64,000 nucleotides of DNA from Campylobacterales bacterium. GTDB taxonomy: Bacteria > Campylobacterota > Campylobacteria > Campylobacterales > QNZT01. Location: NCBI GenBank assembly GCA_027023305.1, contig JALVVR010000048.1, positions 47,579 to 111,578 on the forward strand, in the 5' to 3' direction. Under the pieces are notes generated by a model. It made no database searches. It saw only the letters and a program-made list of their open reading frames with translations, and was not told the origin of the DNA. Made by a program: the position numbers and the translations under genes. This document shows, one piece after another, positions 15,389 to 24,593 of this stretch; within the stretch, counting starts at the first letter, position 1, and every line of letters begins with the position of its first letter.

Positions 15389-17997
15389 TTAGCTAAAAGT
15401 CCTTTTTTGGGTCCACTTTTTCCACAACAGTTTTTGTACTTCTCTCCACTTCCACAAGGACATGGGTCATTTCTAGGTATTTTTTTCTCTGCTTTTATAG
15501 GTTTTTTTTCATCCTCTTCAAGATTTAACTTCAAGTTACTATCATCTATTTCCAAAGCTTCTTCCATCTCTTCTAAAGCTTTTTGATTTTCCTCTTCACT
15601 TTTTAACTCTATCATTTGAAGCATCTTAGTTGTCTCACTTTTTAGTGAATCAATAAATGCAACAAACATATCATAACTCTCTTTTTTATACTCAGTTAAT
15701 GGATCTTTTTGATTATACCCTCTAAGCCCAATACCAGTTTTTAGTATATCCATCTGATAAAGATGCTCTCTCCAACCATTATCTAAGATTTGAAGATATA
15801 CCATTTTCTCTATCTCATCTCGCTGTTCACTACTTACCTGAGCCATCTTTTCTTCATAAAGCCCTTTTAATCCTATCTCTATCTTTTCTATAAGCTCTTC
15901 ATACTCCAAGCCTACTAAGTCTTCTTTTAAAAACTCTACGAAAACTTCCTCTTTAAAAGTAGCTATAACCTTTTCTAAGTCATACTCCTCTTTTGGAAGT
16001 CCTTCATATATACCGGCATTTCCTAACACACTCTCTATATATCCAAGTCTGTTTTCATCTATCTTTTCTTTTAAACTAAACTCTGGATTTAAGAGGTTAT
16101 TTCTAAAAGCATAAACAACTTTTCTTTGTTCATTTGCTACATCATCATACTCTAATATATGTTTTCTTGACTCATAGTGAAGTGACTCAACCTTTTTCTG
16201 AGCATTTTCAACAGCTCTTGTTACCATTCTCGACTCTATATGCTCACCCTCTTCGATACCTAATCTCTCCATGATAGATTTTATCTTATCACTTCCAAAG
16301 ATTCTAAGAAGATTATCCTCTAAAGATAGATAAAACTGACTAACACCAGGATCTCCTTGTCTTCCACTTCTTCCTCTAAGCTGGTTGTCTATCCTTCTAC
16401 TCTCATGTCTTTCTGTTCCTATGATATAAAGTCCACCTAGCTCTTTTATTTCATCACTAACTTTTATATCAACACCACGACCAGCCATATTTGTAGCAAC
16501 AGTTACAGCTCCCCTCTTTCCAGCATCTGAGATTATCAAAGCTTCACTCTCATGATTTTTTGCATTTAGTATATTGTGAGGGATTTTTGCCTTTTTTAAC
16601 TGCTCATGTAAAAGCTCACTTTTTTCTATGGAAGCTGTTCCTATCAAAACTGGTTGACCTTTTGATTGAAGCTCTTTTATCTGCCGTGCAACTGCTTCGA
16701 ACTTCTCTCTCTCACTTTTGTATATCAAATCATTTAAATCTTTTCTAACAACTAGAACATTTGTAGGGATACTTATAACATCTAAGTTATATATCTGAGA
16801 AAACTCTGTTGCCTCAGTTTGAGCAGTACCAGTCATACCTGCAAGTTTTTCATACATTCTAAAATAGTTCTGAAAAGTAATATCAGCTAAAGTTTGACTC
16901 TCTTCTTGAACTACAACTCCCTCTTTAGCCTCTAGTGCTTGATGAAGTCCTTCACTAAATCTTCTTCCCTCACTAAGTCTTCCAGTAAACTCATCAACGA
17001 TAACAATCTCACCATCTTTTACAACATAATCAACATCTTTTTCAAAAAGATGATTTGATTTTAGAGCTTGATCTAAGTGATGAGCTAAGATTGCATTGTC
17101 TAAACTATAAAGATTGTCAACTCCAAAATGTTCTTCTGCTTTTTTTATACCCTCTTCAGTAACAAAAACAGTTTTGTTTTTTTCATCAATAACAAAATCC
17201 CCAGTAACTTTTTTATCTTTACTTCCAGGGATTGGTAACTCTTCACCTTTTTCTAACCTTAGTGCAACTTGATTTGCTTTATGATAATTATCAAGTGATC
17301 TTGAAACTGGACCAGAGATGATAAGTGGAGTTCTAGCCTCATCTATCAAAATACTATCAACTTCATCTACGATTACAAAATTATGCTCTCTTTGTACTTT
17401 TTCCTCTGAAGAGTACTTCATGTTATCTCTTAGATAATCAAATCCAAACTCATTGTTTGTTCCATAAGTTATATCTGCATCATACTGAGCTTTTCTCTCT
17501 GCATCATCTTGTATATCATTTACTATACAACCAACAGTGTAACCTAGAAAGTTATATATTTTTCCCATTTCATCAGCATCTCTTTTTGCTAAATAATCAT
17601 TTACAGTTACTAGATGCACCCCTTTCCCGCTCATAGCATTTAAAACTATCGGTAAAGTAGCAACAAGAGTTTTACCCTCTCCTGTTTTCATCTCAGCAAT
17701 CTTTCCTTCATGAAGTACCAAACCACCTATCATCTGAACATCAAAGTGCCTCATGTTAAGCACTCTTTTACCAACCTCTCTAGTTATAGCAAATGAGTCG
17801 TATAGCACATCATTTAAAGTTTTTTCACCACTTTTAACTTCCTCTTTTAGTGAGTTAAATACTTCTTTTAACTCATCATCACTCATTTCCTCATATTTAC
17901 TTTCAAGTGCATTTATATTTTGTACTCTTTTTCTATACTGTTTTACAACTCTATCATTTTTTGTTCCAAACACTTTTGAAAACATAGATGTTACCAT
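15385..17997 (-). CDS. secA: Protein translocase ATPase SecA
   Basis: SecA drives protein export through SecYEG. The 870-aa protein has all expected motifs: the Walker A region [17 protein letters not shown], the Walker B region [22 protein letters not shown], the helicase motif [10 protein letters not shown] and the [10 protein letters not shown] arginine-finger region. It ends with the zinc-binding tail [19 protein letters not shown], which contacts SecB and lipids. The first ATG has an AAAGG site 9 nt upstream. It is followed with a 4-nt overlap by the LolC/E-type permease, linking export with lipoprotein release. Confidence 0.98.
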   Translation of the reverse strand: MVTSMFSKVFGTKNDRVVKQYRKRVQNINALESKYEEMSDDELKEVFNSLKEEVKSGEKTLNDVLYDSFAITREVGKRVLNMRHFDVQMIGGLVLHEGKIAEMKTGEGKTLVATLPIVLNAMSGKGVHLVTVNDYLAKRDADEMGKIYNFLGYTVGCIVNDIQDDAERKAQYDADITYGTNNEFGFDYLRDNMKYSSEEKVQREHNFVIVDEVDSILIDEARTPLIISGPVSRSLDNYHKANQVALRLEKGEELPIPGSKDKKVTGDFVIDEKNKTVFVTEEGIKKAEEHFGVDNLYSLDNAILAHHLDQALKSNHLFEKDVDYVVKDGEIVIVDEFTGRLSEGRRFSEGLHQALEAKEGVVVQEESQTLADITFQNYFRMYEKLAGMTGTAQTEATEFSQIYNLDVISIPTNVLVVRKDLNDLIYKSEREKFEAVARQIKELQSKGQPVLIGTASIEKSELLHEQLKKAKIPHNILNAKNHESEALIISDAGKRGAVTVATNMAGRGVDIKVSDEIKELGGLYIIGTERHESRRIDNQLRGRSGRQGDPGVSQFYLSLEDNLLRIFGSDKIKSIMERLGIEEGEHIESRMVTRAVENAQKKVESLHYESRKHILEYDDVANEQRKVVYAFRNNLLNPEFSLKEKIDENRLGYIESVLGNAGIYEGLPKEEYDLEKVIATFKEEVFVEFLKEDLVGLEYEELIEKIEIGLKGLYEEKMAQVSSEQRDEIEKMVYLQILDNGWREHLYQMDILKTGIGLRGYNQKDPLTEYKKESYDMFVAFIDSLKSETTKMLQMIELKSEEENQKALEEMEEALEIDDSNLKLNLEEDEKKPIKAEKKIPRNDPCPCGSGEKYKNCCGKSGPKKGLLAK

Positions 17998-18119
17998 TTA
18001 TCACTGCCTTTATAAAAAATTGTCGTATTTTAACCAAATTTAACTACCAGTTTGCTAAAGTCAAATATTACACCATTTTATCACTTTTTCTTTATAGGAT
18101 AAAATAAAAAAGGACAAAC

Positions 18120-18644
18120 ATGAAAAAACTTATACTTTCAACTCTACTAGTTACTTCATCATTAATATCGGCAGAGTTAACAAATCTTAAAACTATAAGT
18201 AGCAATTTCACCCAACTTATAACAAACGACTCTCACAACACTATAAAATACCAAGGCAAAATGTTCGCAAAAAAACAAAATAATTTAGCTCTTTGGATTT
18301 ATACCTCACCAGTTGAAAAGAAGATTTATTATAGAGATGGAAATATAGTCATTCTTGAACCTGATTTAGAACAAGTTACATTTGCAAAACTAAATAAAGT
18401 TCCAAATATTATAACTATATTAAAAACAGCAAAAAAGATTTCTAACCATAAACTTGTAGCAAAATTTAACAAAACAAAATACACTATAACAGTAGATGGA
18501 GATAAAGTTCAAAGGATAAGTTATCATGATGAAATGCAAAACAATGTATCTATAAGATTCTCAAATCTTAAAACTAATACACCTATAAAAGATGATCTAT
18601 TTATATATGAAATTCCTGCAGGATATGATGTTTTAAAACAGTAG
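18120..18644 (+). CDS. lolA: Outer-membrane lipoprotein chaperone LolA
   Basis: A periplasmic carrier that takes lipoproteins from the LolCDE/LolF permease to the outer membrane. The 174-aa precursor has a signal peptide (MKKLILSTLLVTSSLISA) and no lipobox. The LolA pattern is visible: SNFTQLI near the N-terminus, YQGKMFAKKQNNLALWIYTSP, YYRDGNIVILEPDLEQVT, and PIKDDLFIYEIPAGYDV at the end. The ribosome site is AAAAAAGGAC. It is transcribed away from the secA-permease operon. LolB is not seen here and is generally absent in this phylum. Confidence 0.9.
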   Translation: MKKLILSTLLVTSSLISAELTNLKTISSNFTQLITNDSHNTIKYQGKMFAKKQNNLALWIYTSPVEKKIYYRDGNIVILEPDLEQVTFAKLNKVPNIITILKTAKKISNHKLVAKFNKTKYTITVDGDKVQRISYHDEMQNNVSIRFSNLKTNTPIKDDLFIYEIPAGYDVLKQ

Positions 18645-18646
18645 AG

Positions 18647-18666
18647 GAAGAGGAACTAACCTCTTC
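18647..18666. terminator. Hairpin between convergent lolA and M15 peptidase genes
   Basis: GAAGAGG (18647-18653) and CCTCTTC (18660-18666) form a 7-bp stem with a 6-nt loop. The stop codons of both convergent genes lie next to or inside it, so it is a likely shared terminator, without a strong U-run. Confidence 0.5.
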
Positions 18667-19267
18667 TCCAAGTCCTAACAGGACCTACATCCACATGCAC
18701 AAAATTACTTCTTGGATAGTAACCAACACCACCCATACCAATACCTCTAGCGATATGCCTTAAAGTTCTAAGTCTAATACCAGGGATATGAATATCAACA
18801 GCCTGTGCTTTCATATGATAACTATGCTTAGCAACACCAGCAGTGTGTATTCTTAAATATCTATTGGTTGCTGGAGATCTATATCCTGAAAGTACATCTA
18901 TTCTTTCAACTCCATGTTTTCTTCTTACATAATGATTTATTTCATGAAGCAATTCAACAAGTTTTAAATCTATTCTTGCTATTTGCCAAGCTCTGTAATC
19001 CATCATTGCCTTATCTATTTGGAAAAGTCCAGTGATATTATATCTATGTCCATCAAAATAATTAGCTTTAAAAGTTCTTTTTAAATGTGTGCTATGAAGA
19101 ATAAGAGTTTTTTTCACCCCTCTTTTATGATGAGTGCTAGCAAAAGCATCAGTAGAAGCTAAACCAAGTCCTGCAGTAGCTAATACACTATTTCTTAAAA
19201 AATCTCTTCTGCTATTGTCTAAAGTAGGTTCATCACACTCACTAGAGTCAACTATAATCTTTTTCAA
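18656..19267 (-). CDS. Tat-exported YcbK/MepK-type peptidase (M15, DUF882)
   Basis: A 203-aa periplasmic protein. A twin-arginine signal is clear: SRRDFLRNSVLATAGLGLASTDAFA (R20, R21). The catalytic domain (about 90-200) has M15 zinc-site residues in KHSYHMKAQAVDIHIPG (HxxxxxxD type) and NFVHVDVG, as in MepK, which cuts 3-3 crosslinks in murein. It lies 79 bp downstream of an L,D-transpeptidase, which makes 3-3 crosslinks, in the same direction. A functional link between making and cutting these bonds is likely but inferred. Confidence 0.85.
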   Translation of the reverse strand: MKKIIVDSSECDEPTLDNSRRDFLRNSVLATAGLGLASTDAFASTHHKRGVKKTLILHSTHLKRTFKANYFDGHRYNITGLFQIDKAMMDYRAWQIARIDLKLVELLHEINHYVRRKHGVERIDVLSGYRSPATNRYLRIHTAGVAKHSYHMKAQAVDIHIPGIRLRTLRHIARGIGMGGVGYYPRSNFVHVDVGPVRTWRRG

Positions 19268-19346
19268 TTTCCGCCTCCTACAGCATAAATTATGAATTTA
19301 GGAGTGAATAATATCATAAAAAAGTAAACAAGACAAATTTTAGTTA

Positions 19347-21146
19347 CTAAATTATATCTTTAAGTAAAATTTTATCATATCCATATATATCATAAGAGAA
19401 TTTTACTATACCATCATCAGTTACAAAAACTGTATAATACCTTATAAGAACAGGAAGCTTTTTATTAAATCCAACAGCTTTTAAATCCCCTTTTTTAAGA
19501 AGTTTCTTTATCTTACTATATCCAATACTCATCTGTTCATTTGATACTAGTTTCAAAAGATTATCTGGATTATGTAATCTTATACATCCATGTGAAAAAG
19601 CTCTAACTCTTTTTTTGAAAAATCTTTTACTAGGGGTATCATGAATATAAACTGCATTTTGATTAGGAAACATAAACTTCATAATTCCCAAAGGATTTTT
19701 TATACCAGGTTTTCTAACAAAAGCATAAGGCACTTTACTATGCTTATCATATTTACTCCAATCCACAGTTGCTGGATCTATCTCTTTTCTATTTTTTCCC
19801 CAACCATCATATATAACAAATTTTTCAGGATCTAAATAGTTCGGATTTGCTTTTAGTTTTGGCAGCATCTCATTTACAACTATAGAGTTTGGTACTGTCC
19901 AAGTAGGATTTAAAACAACATAACTCATAATTGAGCTAAATATAGGTGTAGGTTTATCTCGTCTTCCACAAACTACACGACTAGCTAATTCTACTCTTTC
20001 ATTATCAAAAATTCTTAGCATAAAATCAGGAATATTTACTAGTATAAATTTTTCATCCATAAAAGATGTTTCCCATCTAGACTTTTCTATGTTTAATTTT
20101 ATAAGCTTTAGTTTTGCCTCTGCTGATATATTTAAACTTCTTCTAGTTTCAGGGGTCATACTTCCACTAACCCAAAGCCCCATTCTTTTTTGATACTTTT
20201 TAAGAGCCCTTTTAAGAGTTTTATCAAACTTATTATAACCCTCATGATAACTAGCCAAATCTCCACTTACACTAAGCCTTTTTGCCAAAAGGTTTACTCT
20301 TTTTCCTTTTGAGCCATATCTTAGTATTCTACCAGCTGGAATTTTTACCCAACCACCCATATCTCTTATATCTTTGTATTTGTTATAAGCCTCTTTAAGT
20401 CTCTCATATATAAGGTTATGGTTTACAAGGTCATATAAATCTTTTTTTATACTATTTTTAGCAAATGAATTTTGTATCATACTTAGATAATTAGGTTCAC
20501 TTTTTGGAGTATTCCATTTATAATTTATCTCTGTCTCTTCTTTTTTAGCTTTCAAAGTTGCTTGTAAATGTTCATAATCTAAAATACCGTTATGCAAATC
20601 ATGAGCTAAATTAAAAAAAGCATCACTTAACAATATATCTAAGTTTGTAAAAAGTAACTTTTTTTCACTTCCATCATAGTTTCCATCTTTCACCACACTT
20701 ACCAAAGCATTTATCTCATCATAATGATATCTTGTCAAATCATCCAAAGCTTCACTAGGAGCTTCTTCGATAGCCTTTATCAAACTTTTTACTCGAGTGT
20801 TGATATTAAACCCATTTTTAAACCAAAAAAGATTATAGCCATTCCCTCTATAAAGCCTATCTACAGCACCTCTTCGATATATAACATCTATGGAGTAGTT
20901 TCCATAACTATTACCATTTATAAGACCTATAAAATAGTTTTGTGTAGCTTTTTGAGATATATCTTCACTACCTAAAGAGGCTGTCCAACCGCTATCTGTA
21001 TCTGCACTTCCATTACTTTGAACTTCACTACTATCAGGAGTAATCACTTCTTCAACAGTTACAGTATTTGGATTTTGGTCTTCTATCCAACCGGCATTTG
21101 CTAGTGTTAACAACCCAAATAAAATAAATAAACTTATAATTTTCAT
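19347..21146 (-). CDS. L,D-transpeptidase of the YcbB/LdtD type
   Basis: A 599-aa periplasmic enzyme that forms 3-3 murein crosslinks or attaches proteins to murein. It has a signal peptide (residues 1-18), an N-terminal scaffold region, a peptidoglycan-binding domain at about 275-340 (YGSKGKRVNLLAKRLSVSG), and a YkuD catalytic domain at about 365-560 with AFSHGCIRLHNPDNL, where C521 is the nucleophile. Size and domain order match E. coli LdtD, a beta-lactam-resistant transpeptidase. An M15 murein peptidase follows downstream. Confidence 0.9.
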   Translation of the reverse strand: MKIISLFILFGLLTLANAGWIEDQNPNTVTVEEVITPDSSEVQSNGSADTDSGWTASLGSEDISQKATQNYFIGLINGNSYGNYSIDVIYRRGAVDRLYRGNGYNLFWFKNGFNINTRVKSLIKAIEEAPSEALDDLTRYHYDEINALVSVVKDGNYDGSEKKLLFTNLDILLSDAFFNLAHDLHNGILDYEHLQATLKAKKEETEINYKWNTPKSEPNYLSMIQNSFAKNSIKKDLYDLVNHNLIYERLKEAYNKYKDIRDMGGWVKIPAGRILRYGSKGKRVNLLAKRLSVSGDLASYHEGYNKFDKTLKRALKKYQKRMGLWVSGSMTPETRRSLNISAEAKLKLIKLNIEKSRWETSFMDEKFILVNIPDFMLRIFDNERVELASRVVCGRRDKPTPIFSSIMSYVVLNPTWTVPNSIVVNEMLPKLKANPNYLDPEKFVIYDGWGKNRKEIDPATVDWSKYDKHSKVPYAFVRKPGIKNPLGIMKFMFPNQNAVYIHDTPSKRFFKKRVRAFSHGCIRLHNPDNLLKLVSNEQMSIGYSKIKKLLKKGDLKAVGFNKKLPVLIRYYTVFVTDDGIVKFSYDIYGYDKILLKDII

Positions 21147-21231
21147 ATTAAACCTTTAAAAATAGCTATTCTATAGAAATTAACTAAATCAAATCTTAAA
21201 ATAATAAGTTTTTTTTATATTTAAACTTTAA

Positions 21232-22092
21232 CTAACAATTAAACAGTGCAATACCCTCTCTTAAACTATCATCAACAACAATACACTCCATAAAATCAAA
21301 TACTTTCATCAATTCCTCAAAAATTTCAATACCAGCAACTATCAAATCCTCTCTTCCTACTCCAACCCACCTTTTTCTGTCACTCTTATCCATAAAAATC
21401 AAATCATTTTTTACTTTTTGTACTTTTCGTAAGGACAATAAATAGCAATTTATCTTTTTATAGTCATAACTGTTATAATCCATACCTTGCAAATATGATG
21501 CGATAGTAGTAGGTGTTCCAGAAGTTGCTACTAAAAATGGAGGTTTTTCATACCCTTTAAATCTCTCTTTTATCAAAGATATTTTTTTATTTATCCCTTT
21601 TTTTAAATCTTTTAAACCATACTCTTCAACTATCGTAACAATCCCCAAGTCAAAACTATCTGATACTATCTCATTGCCATCTACAAAACTAACCTCCGTA
21701 GAACCACCACCAATATCAACCAAAATGTAACTTTTTGTATCAATTATATTTTTTACTGCTACATTTGTATAAAATGCCTCTTTTTTCCCATCTATAATCT
21801 CAAACTCTATCCCAAATCTTCTCTTTATCTCAGATAAAAACTCATCTGCATTTTTAGCAAACCTTAAAGCCTCAGTAGTTACAGCTTTTAAACCTTTTGA
21901 AAAATCAAATATCTTACTAGCTTCATTTATAGCCTCAAATATCCTCTGCTTTGCCTCATCACCTATAACTCTACTACTCTTTATCCCCTCAGCAGTCTTT
22001 ACTATCTTTTCAAACTCTCTTACTCTCTTTTTACTTTTACAATCAATCTCAACAAATCTTATAGTATTTGAACCCAAATCACAAGCTATCAT
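21232..22092 (-). CDS. Ppx/GppA family phosphatase
   Basis: A 286-aa single-domain member of the exopolyphosphatase/guanosine pentaphosphatase family, part of the ASKHA fold. Phosphate-binding loops are visible at the N-terminus (CDLGSNTIRFVEID) and at LVDIGGGSTEVSF (about 142-154). The catalytic Glu region follows in VTTEALRFAKNADEF. It lacks the C-terminal HD-like domain of E. coli Ppx, as is usual in this phylum. It degrades polyphosphate or pppGpp; sequence alone does not tell which. The gene is divergent from pdxJ across a large palindromic element. Confidence 0.85.
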   Translation of the reverse strand: MIACDLGSNTIRFVEIDCKSKKRVREFEKIVKTAEGIKSSRVIGDEAKQRIFEAINEASKIFDFSKGLKAVTTEALRFAKNADEFLSEIKRRFGIEFEIIDGKKEAFYTNVAVKNIIDTKSYILVDIGGGSTEVSFVDGNEIVSDSFDLGIVTIVEEYGLKDLKKGINKKISLIKERFKGYEKPPFLVATSGTPTTIASYLQGMDYNSYDYKKINCYLLSLRKVQKVKNDLIFMDKSDRKRWVGVGREDLIVAGIEIFEELMKVFDFMECIVVDDSLREGIALFNC

Positions 22093-22117
22093 GATATAAT
22101 CTCTCCTAAATTTACAA

Positions 22118-22286
22118 AGCTAATATAGTGCTTTATTTTATGACTTATTGTTTTTAATGAAAAAATTCCGTTAAAAAAATTGCTCTTGCCACAAAGTGGT
22201 GCCGAAGGCATTAGCAATTTTTAGGAATTTTGCAATGTACCGAAGGTAAAAACAATACCGTCATAAAATAAAGTACTATATTAGCT
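22118..22286. repeat. 169-bp near-palindromic element with 27-bp inverted ends
   Basis: The outer arms 22118-22144 and 22260-22286 are inverted copies matching at 26 of 27 positions. Inside, further inverted matches exist: ATTGTTTTTA, AAATTCC and AAAATTGCT, each with its counterpart on the other side. The right half also holds two related short palindromes, TGCCGAAGGCA (22199-22209) and TACCGAAGGTA (22238-22248). It fills the space between divergent ppx/gppA and pdxJ and has no coding potential I can see. It looks like a MITE-type or REP-type intergenic element, or a very long regulatory hairpin. Confidence 0.7.
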
Positions 22287-22310
22287 AAACAACATTTAAT
22301 AGGAAAAAAC

Positions 22311-23090
22311 ATGAAACTTGGAGTAAATATAGACCATATAGCAGTACTAAGAGAGGCTAGACGTGTAAATGATCCCGACCCATTACAAGCAGTTTTTATA
22401 GCAAAAGAAGCTGGAGCTGACCAGATAACTATTCACTTAAGAGAAGATAGAAGACATATAAATGAATGGGATGTAAAAAGGATTATAGAAAACTCACCAC
22501 TTCCAGTAAATGTTGAGTGTTCCATAGCACCTGATATAGTTGAATTTTTAGCCCAACTTAAACCTCATAGAGTAACAATAGTACCAGAAAAAAGAGAAGA
22601 ACTTACAACTGAAGGTGGACTAAACTTAGAATCAATCTACGACAAACTTGACAATGTAGTTCACTATTTCAAAGCACAAGAGATAGAGGTTTCACTCTTT
22701 ATAGACCCAACATATGAAGCTATAAAATCGAGTAAAATCTTAGGAGTTGAGTGGATAGAACTTCATACAGGAGAGTATGCAAACCTATATAATTCCCTAT
22801 ACTCAAACCTAACACAAACTCCTCACTCTATACCAGAGCTACAAACAAGCAGAAAAAATCTATCTAAATCGCTAACAAAAAGTCTAAAAAATATCAAAGA
22901 ATGTTCAACTTTAGCTAGTGAAGAGTATGGCTTAAAAGTAGCTGCAGGTCATGGACTAAACTATCAAAATGTATCTAGTATTGTAAATATAAAAGATATA
23001 GAAGAGTTAAACATAGGTCAAAGCATCATAGCTAGAAGTATTTATACAGGACTCAAAACTGCTATAACTGATATGAAAGAACTCTTATGA
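22311..23090 (+). CDS. pdxJ: Pyridoxine 5'-phosphate synthase PdxJ
   Basis: Condenses 1-deoxyxylulose 5-phosphate with 3-amino-2-oxopropyl phosphate to give pyridoxine 5'-phosphate, the vitamin B6 ring-forming step. The 259-aa TIM barrel begins with the family signature LGVNIDHIAVLREARR and has QITIHLREDRRHI, VNVECSIA and AAGHGLNYQNV. It is somewhat longer than E. coli PdxJ (243 aa) because of an insertion around 165-185. It overlaps pdxA by 4 nt, so both enzymes are made together. Confidence 0.96.
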   Translation: MKLGVNIDHIAVLREARRVNDPDPLQAVFIAKEAGADQITIHLREDRRHINEWDVKRIIENSPLPVNVECSIAPDIVEFLAQLKPHRVTIVPEKREELTTEGGLNLESIYDKLDNVVHYFKAQEIEVSLFIDPTYEAIKSSKILGVEWIELHTGEYANLYNSLYSNLTQTPHSIPELQTSRKNLSKSLTKSLKNIKECSTLASEEYGLKVAAGHGLNYQNVSSIVNIKDIEELNIGQSIIARSIYTGLKTAITDMKELL

Positions 23091-24001
23091 AAACTATCGC
23101 TATAAGTCTTGGAGATATAAATGGCATAGGCTTAGAAATAGCTCTAAACTCTCACCAGACAATAAAAAAACTATGTAATCCACTATACATGATAAACAAA
23201 GACTTACTTCAAAGAGGGGCTAAACTTTTAAATAAAGATATTCCCATTGATTTTAAGATAGTAGAAGTTGGAAAAGACTTTACTATAAACCCTGGAATTG
23301 TAAGTAAAAAAAGTGGCAAATTCAGTTATAAAAGTTTTTTAAAAGCAGTAGAGTTAGCAACAGAAAAAAAAGTAGATGCCATCACAACTCTACCTATAAA
23401 TAAAGAAGCTTGGAGCAAAGCTGGTATTAAAAAAGCAGGACATACATACCTACTCGATTCTATCTTTAAAAAAGAAGCTATCATGATGATAGGATGTGAT
23501 AAACTATTTACTCTTCTTTTTACTCATCACATCCCACTAAAAGAAGTTCCTAAAAAGATAAAAACAAAAAGACTTTTGCGATTTTTACTAGATAGTTACA
23601 ACTCCATAAAAGTTGAAAAGATAGGAGTTTTAGCCTTAAATCCTCATGCAGGAGATGGAGGAGTTTTAGGAAATGAAGAAAAAAAGATAAACAAAGCCAT
23701 CAAAAAAGCAAATAAAATTCTAAAAAAAGAAGTATTTATAGGAGCTTTAGTACCTGATACTGCATTTACCCCTATCATGAGAAAAGAAATTCAACACTTT
23801 ATCTGTATGTATCATGACCAAGGACTCATAGCAACTAAAAGCTTGTTTTTTGAAGAGAGTATAAATGTAAGCCTAAACCTACCAATCATAAGAACTTCAG
23901 TTGACCATGGAACTGCATTTGACATAGCTTATAAAGATAAAAACCCATCAACTTTAAGTTATATAAATGCGATTAAAGAAGCAGTCAAACTAAAAGTGTA
24001 A
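23087..24001 (+). CDS. pdxA: 4-hydroxythreonine-4-phosphate dehydrogenase PdxA
   Basis: Oxidises 4-phosphohydroxy-L-threonine to the aminoacetone phosphate-type substrate used by PdxJ. The 304-aa protein has GDINGIGLEIALN at the start and the metal-binding histidines in AGHTYLLDSIF, FTHHIPLKEV and MYHDQGLIATKSL. It is second in the pdxJ-pdxA operon with a 4-nt ATGA overlap. It is slightly short relative to E. coli PdxA (329 aa), which is normal for this phylum. Confidence 0.95.
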   Translation: MKTIAISLGDINGIGLEIALNSHQTIKKLCNPLYMINKDLLQRGAKLLNKDIPIDFKIVEVGKDFTINPGIVSKKSGKFSYKSFLKAVELATEKKVDAITTLPINKEAWSKAGIKKAGHTYLLDSIFKKEAIMMIGCDKLFTLLFTHHIPLKEVPKKIKTKRLLRFLLDSYNSIKVEKIGVLALNPHAGDGGVLGNEEKKINKAIKKANKILKKEVFIGALVPDTAFTPIMRKEIQHFICMYHDQGLIATKSLFFEESINVSLNLPIIRTSVDHGTAFDIAYKDKNPSTLSYINAIKEAVKLKV

Positions 24002-24009
24002 AGCAACAC

Positions 24010-24038
24010 TTGACACTTCTTAATTTTCATGATATACT
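24010..24038 (+). promoter_or_regulatory. Consensus sigma-70 promoter of the merR-aas operon
   Basis: TTGACA (24010-24015) and TATACT (24033-24038) are separated by exactly 17 bp, and the -10 is extended (TGATATACT). It starts 8 bp after the pdxA stop, about 19 bp before the MerR start codon. An inverted pair AAGTGT/ACACTT flanks the -35 region (about 23995-24012) and might be a regulator site or a weak terminator. Confidence 0.75.
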
Positions 24039-24056
24039 TCTTCAAAAGGAGTTATC

Positions 24057-24593
24057 ATGAGCTTAAAAATGAAAGAGTTAGTTGAAAAAAGTGGTGAAAG
24101 CAAATCCACTATCCTCTACTATATAAAAGAGGGTTTACTGCCCCAGCCACAAAAGCCTAAACCAAATGTTCACTTATATGATGAAAACTGCATAAAAATC
24201 ATAGGTTTTATAAAGTACCTTCAAGAGCATATGCACTACTCTATCTCACAGATAAAAGAGATATTTTCATCAAACAATTTTAATTACGATGATAACTTTG
24301 ATTTGATGATAAACTCACTAAAACTTTTAAACTCCAAAGAAAAAGATGAGATAGAGAAGATAAAAATGAGTGCAAAAAAACTAGGTTTAGATGAAAAACT
24401 TTTTGAAAAGTATCAAAATAGTGCCAAAGAATTAGCAAAACTTGAGTTTGAAGTAGGGGCAAAACTTTTAAAAGAAAATCCATCTTCAACAGATGAAGTT
24501 TATAAACTACTTTTTGACACCATCCTTACTCTAAAACCTTACATATTCAACCAAGCTACCATATCAGAACATAAGGATAAATTTGATGTTTAA
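24057..24593 (+). CDS. MerR-family transcriptional regulator
   Basis: A 178-aa DNA-binding regulator. Residues 1-70 are the winged-helix MerR domain (KMKELVEKSGESKSTILYYIKEGLLPQP, VHLYDENCIKII). The rest is a helical segment with a coiled coil around 80-125 and no cysteine cluster, so a metal ligand is unlikely. The strong ribosome site is AAAGGAG. Its end overlaps the following LplT-Aas-like gene by 8 nt, so it probably controls phospholipid repair, perhaps in response to fatty acids or membrane stress. That ligand is inferred only from context. Confidence 0.9.
   Translation: MSLKMKELVEKSGESKSTILYYIKEGLLPQPQKPKPNVHLYDENCIKIIGFIKYLQEHMHYSISQIKEIFSSNNFNYDDNFDLMINSLKLLNSKEKDEIEKIKMSAKKLGLDEKLFEKYQNSAKELAKLEFEVGAKLLKENPSSTDEVYKLLFDTILTLKPYIFNQATISEHKDKFDV

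Noticed and set aside
18656-21146. Secretion or capsule operon
   Set aside because: The two genes are murein enzymes with Tat or Sec signals; no other export gene is with them.
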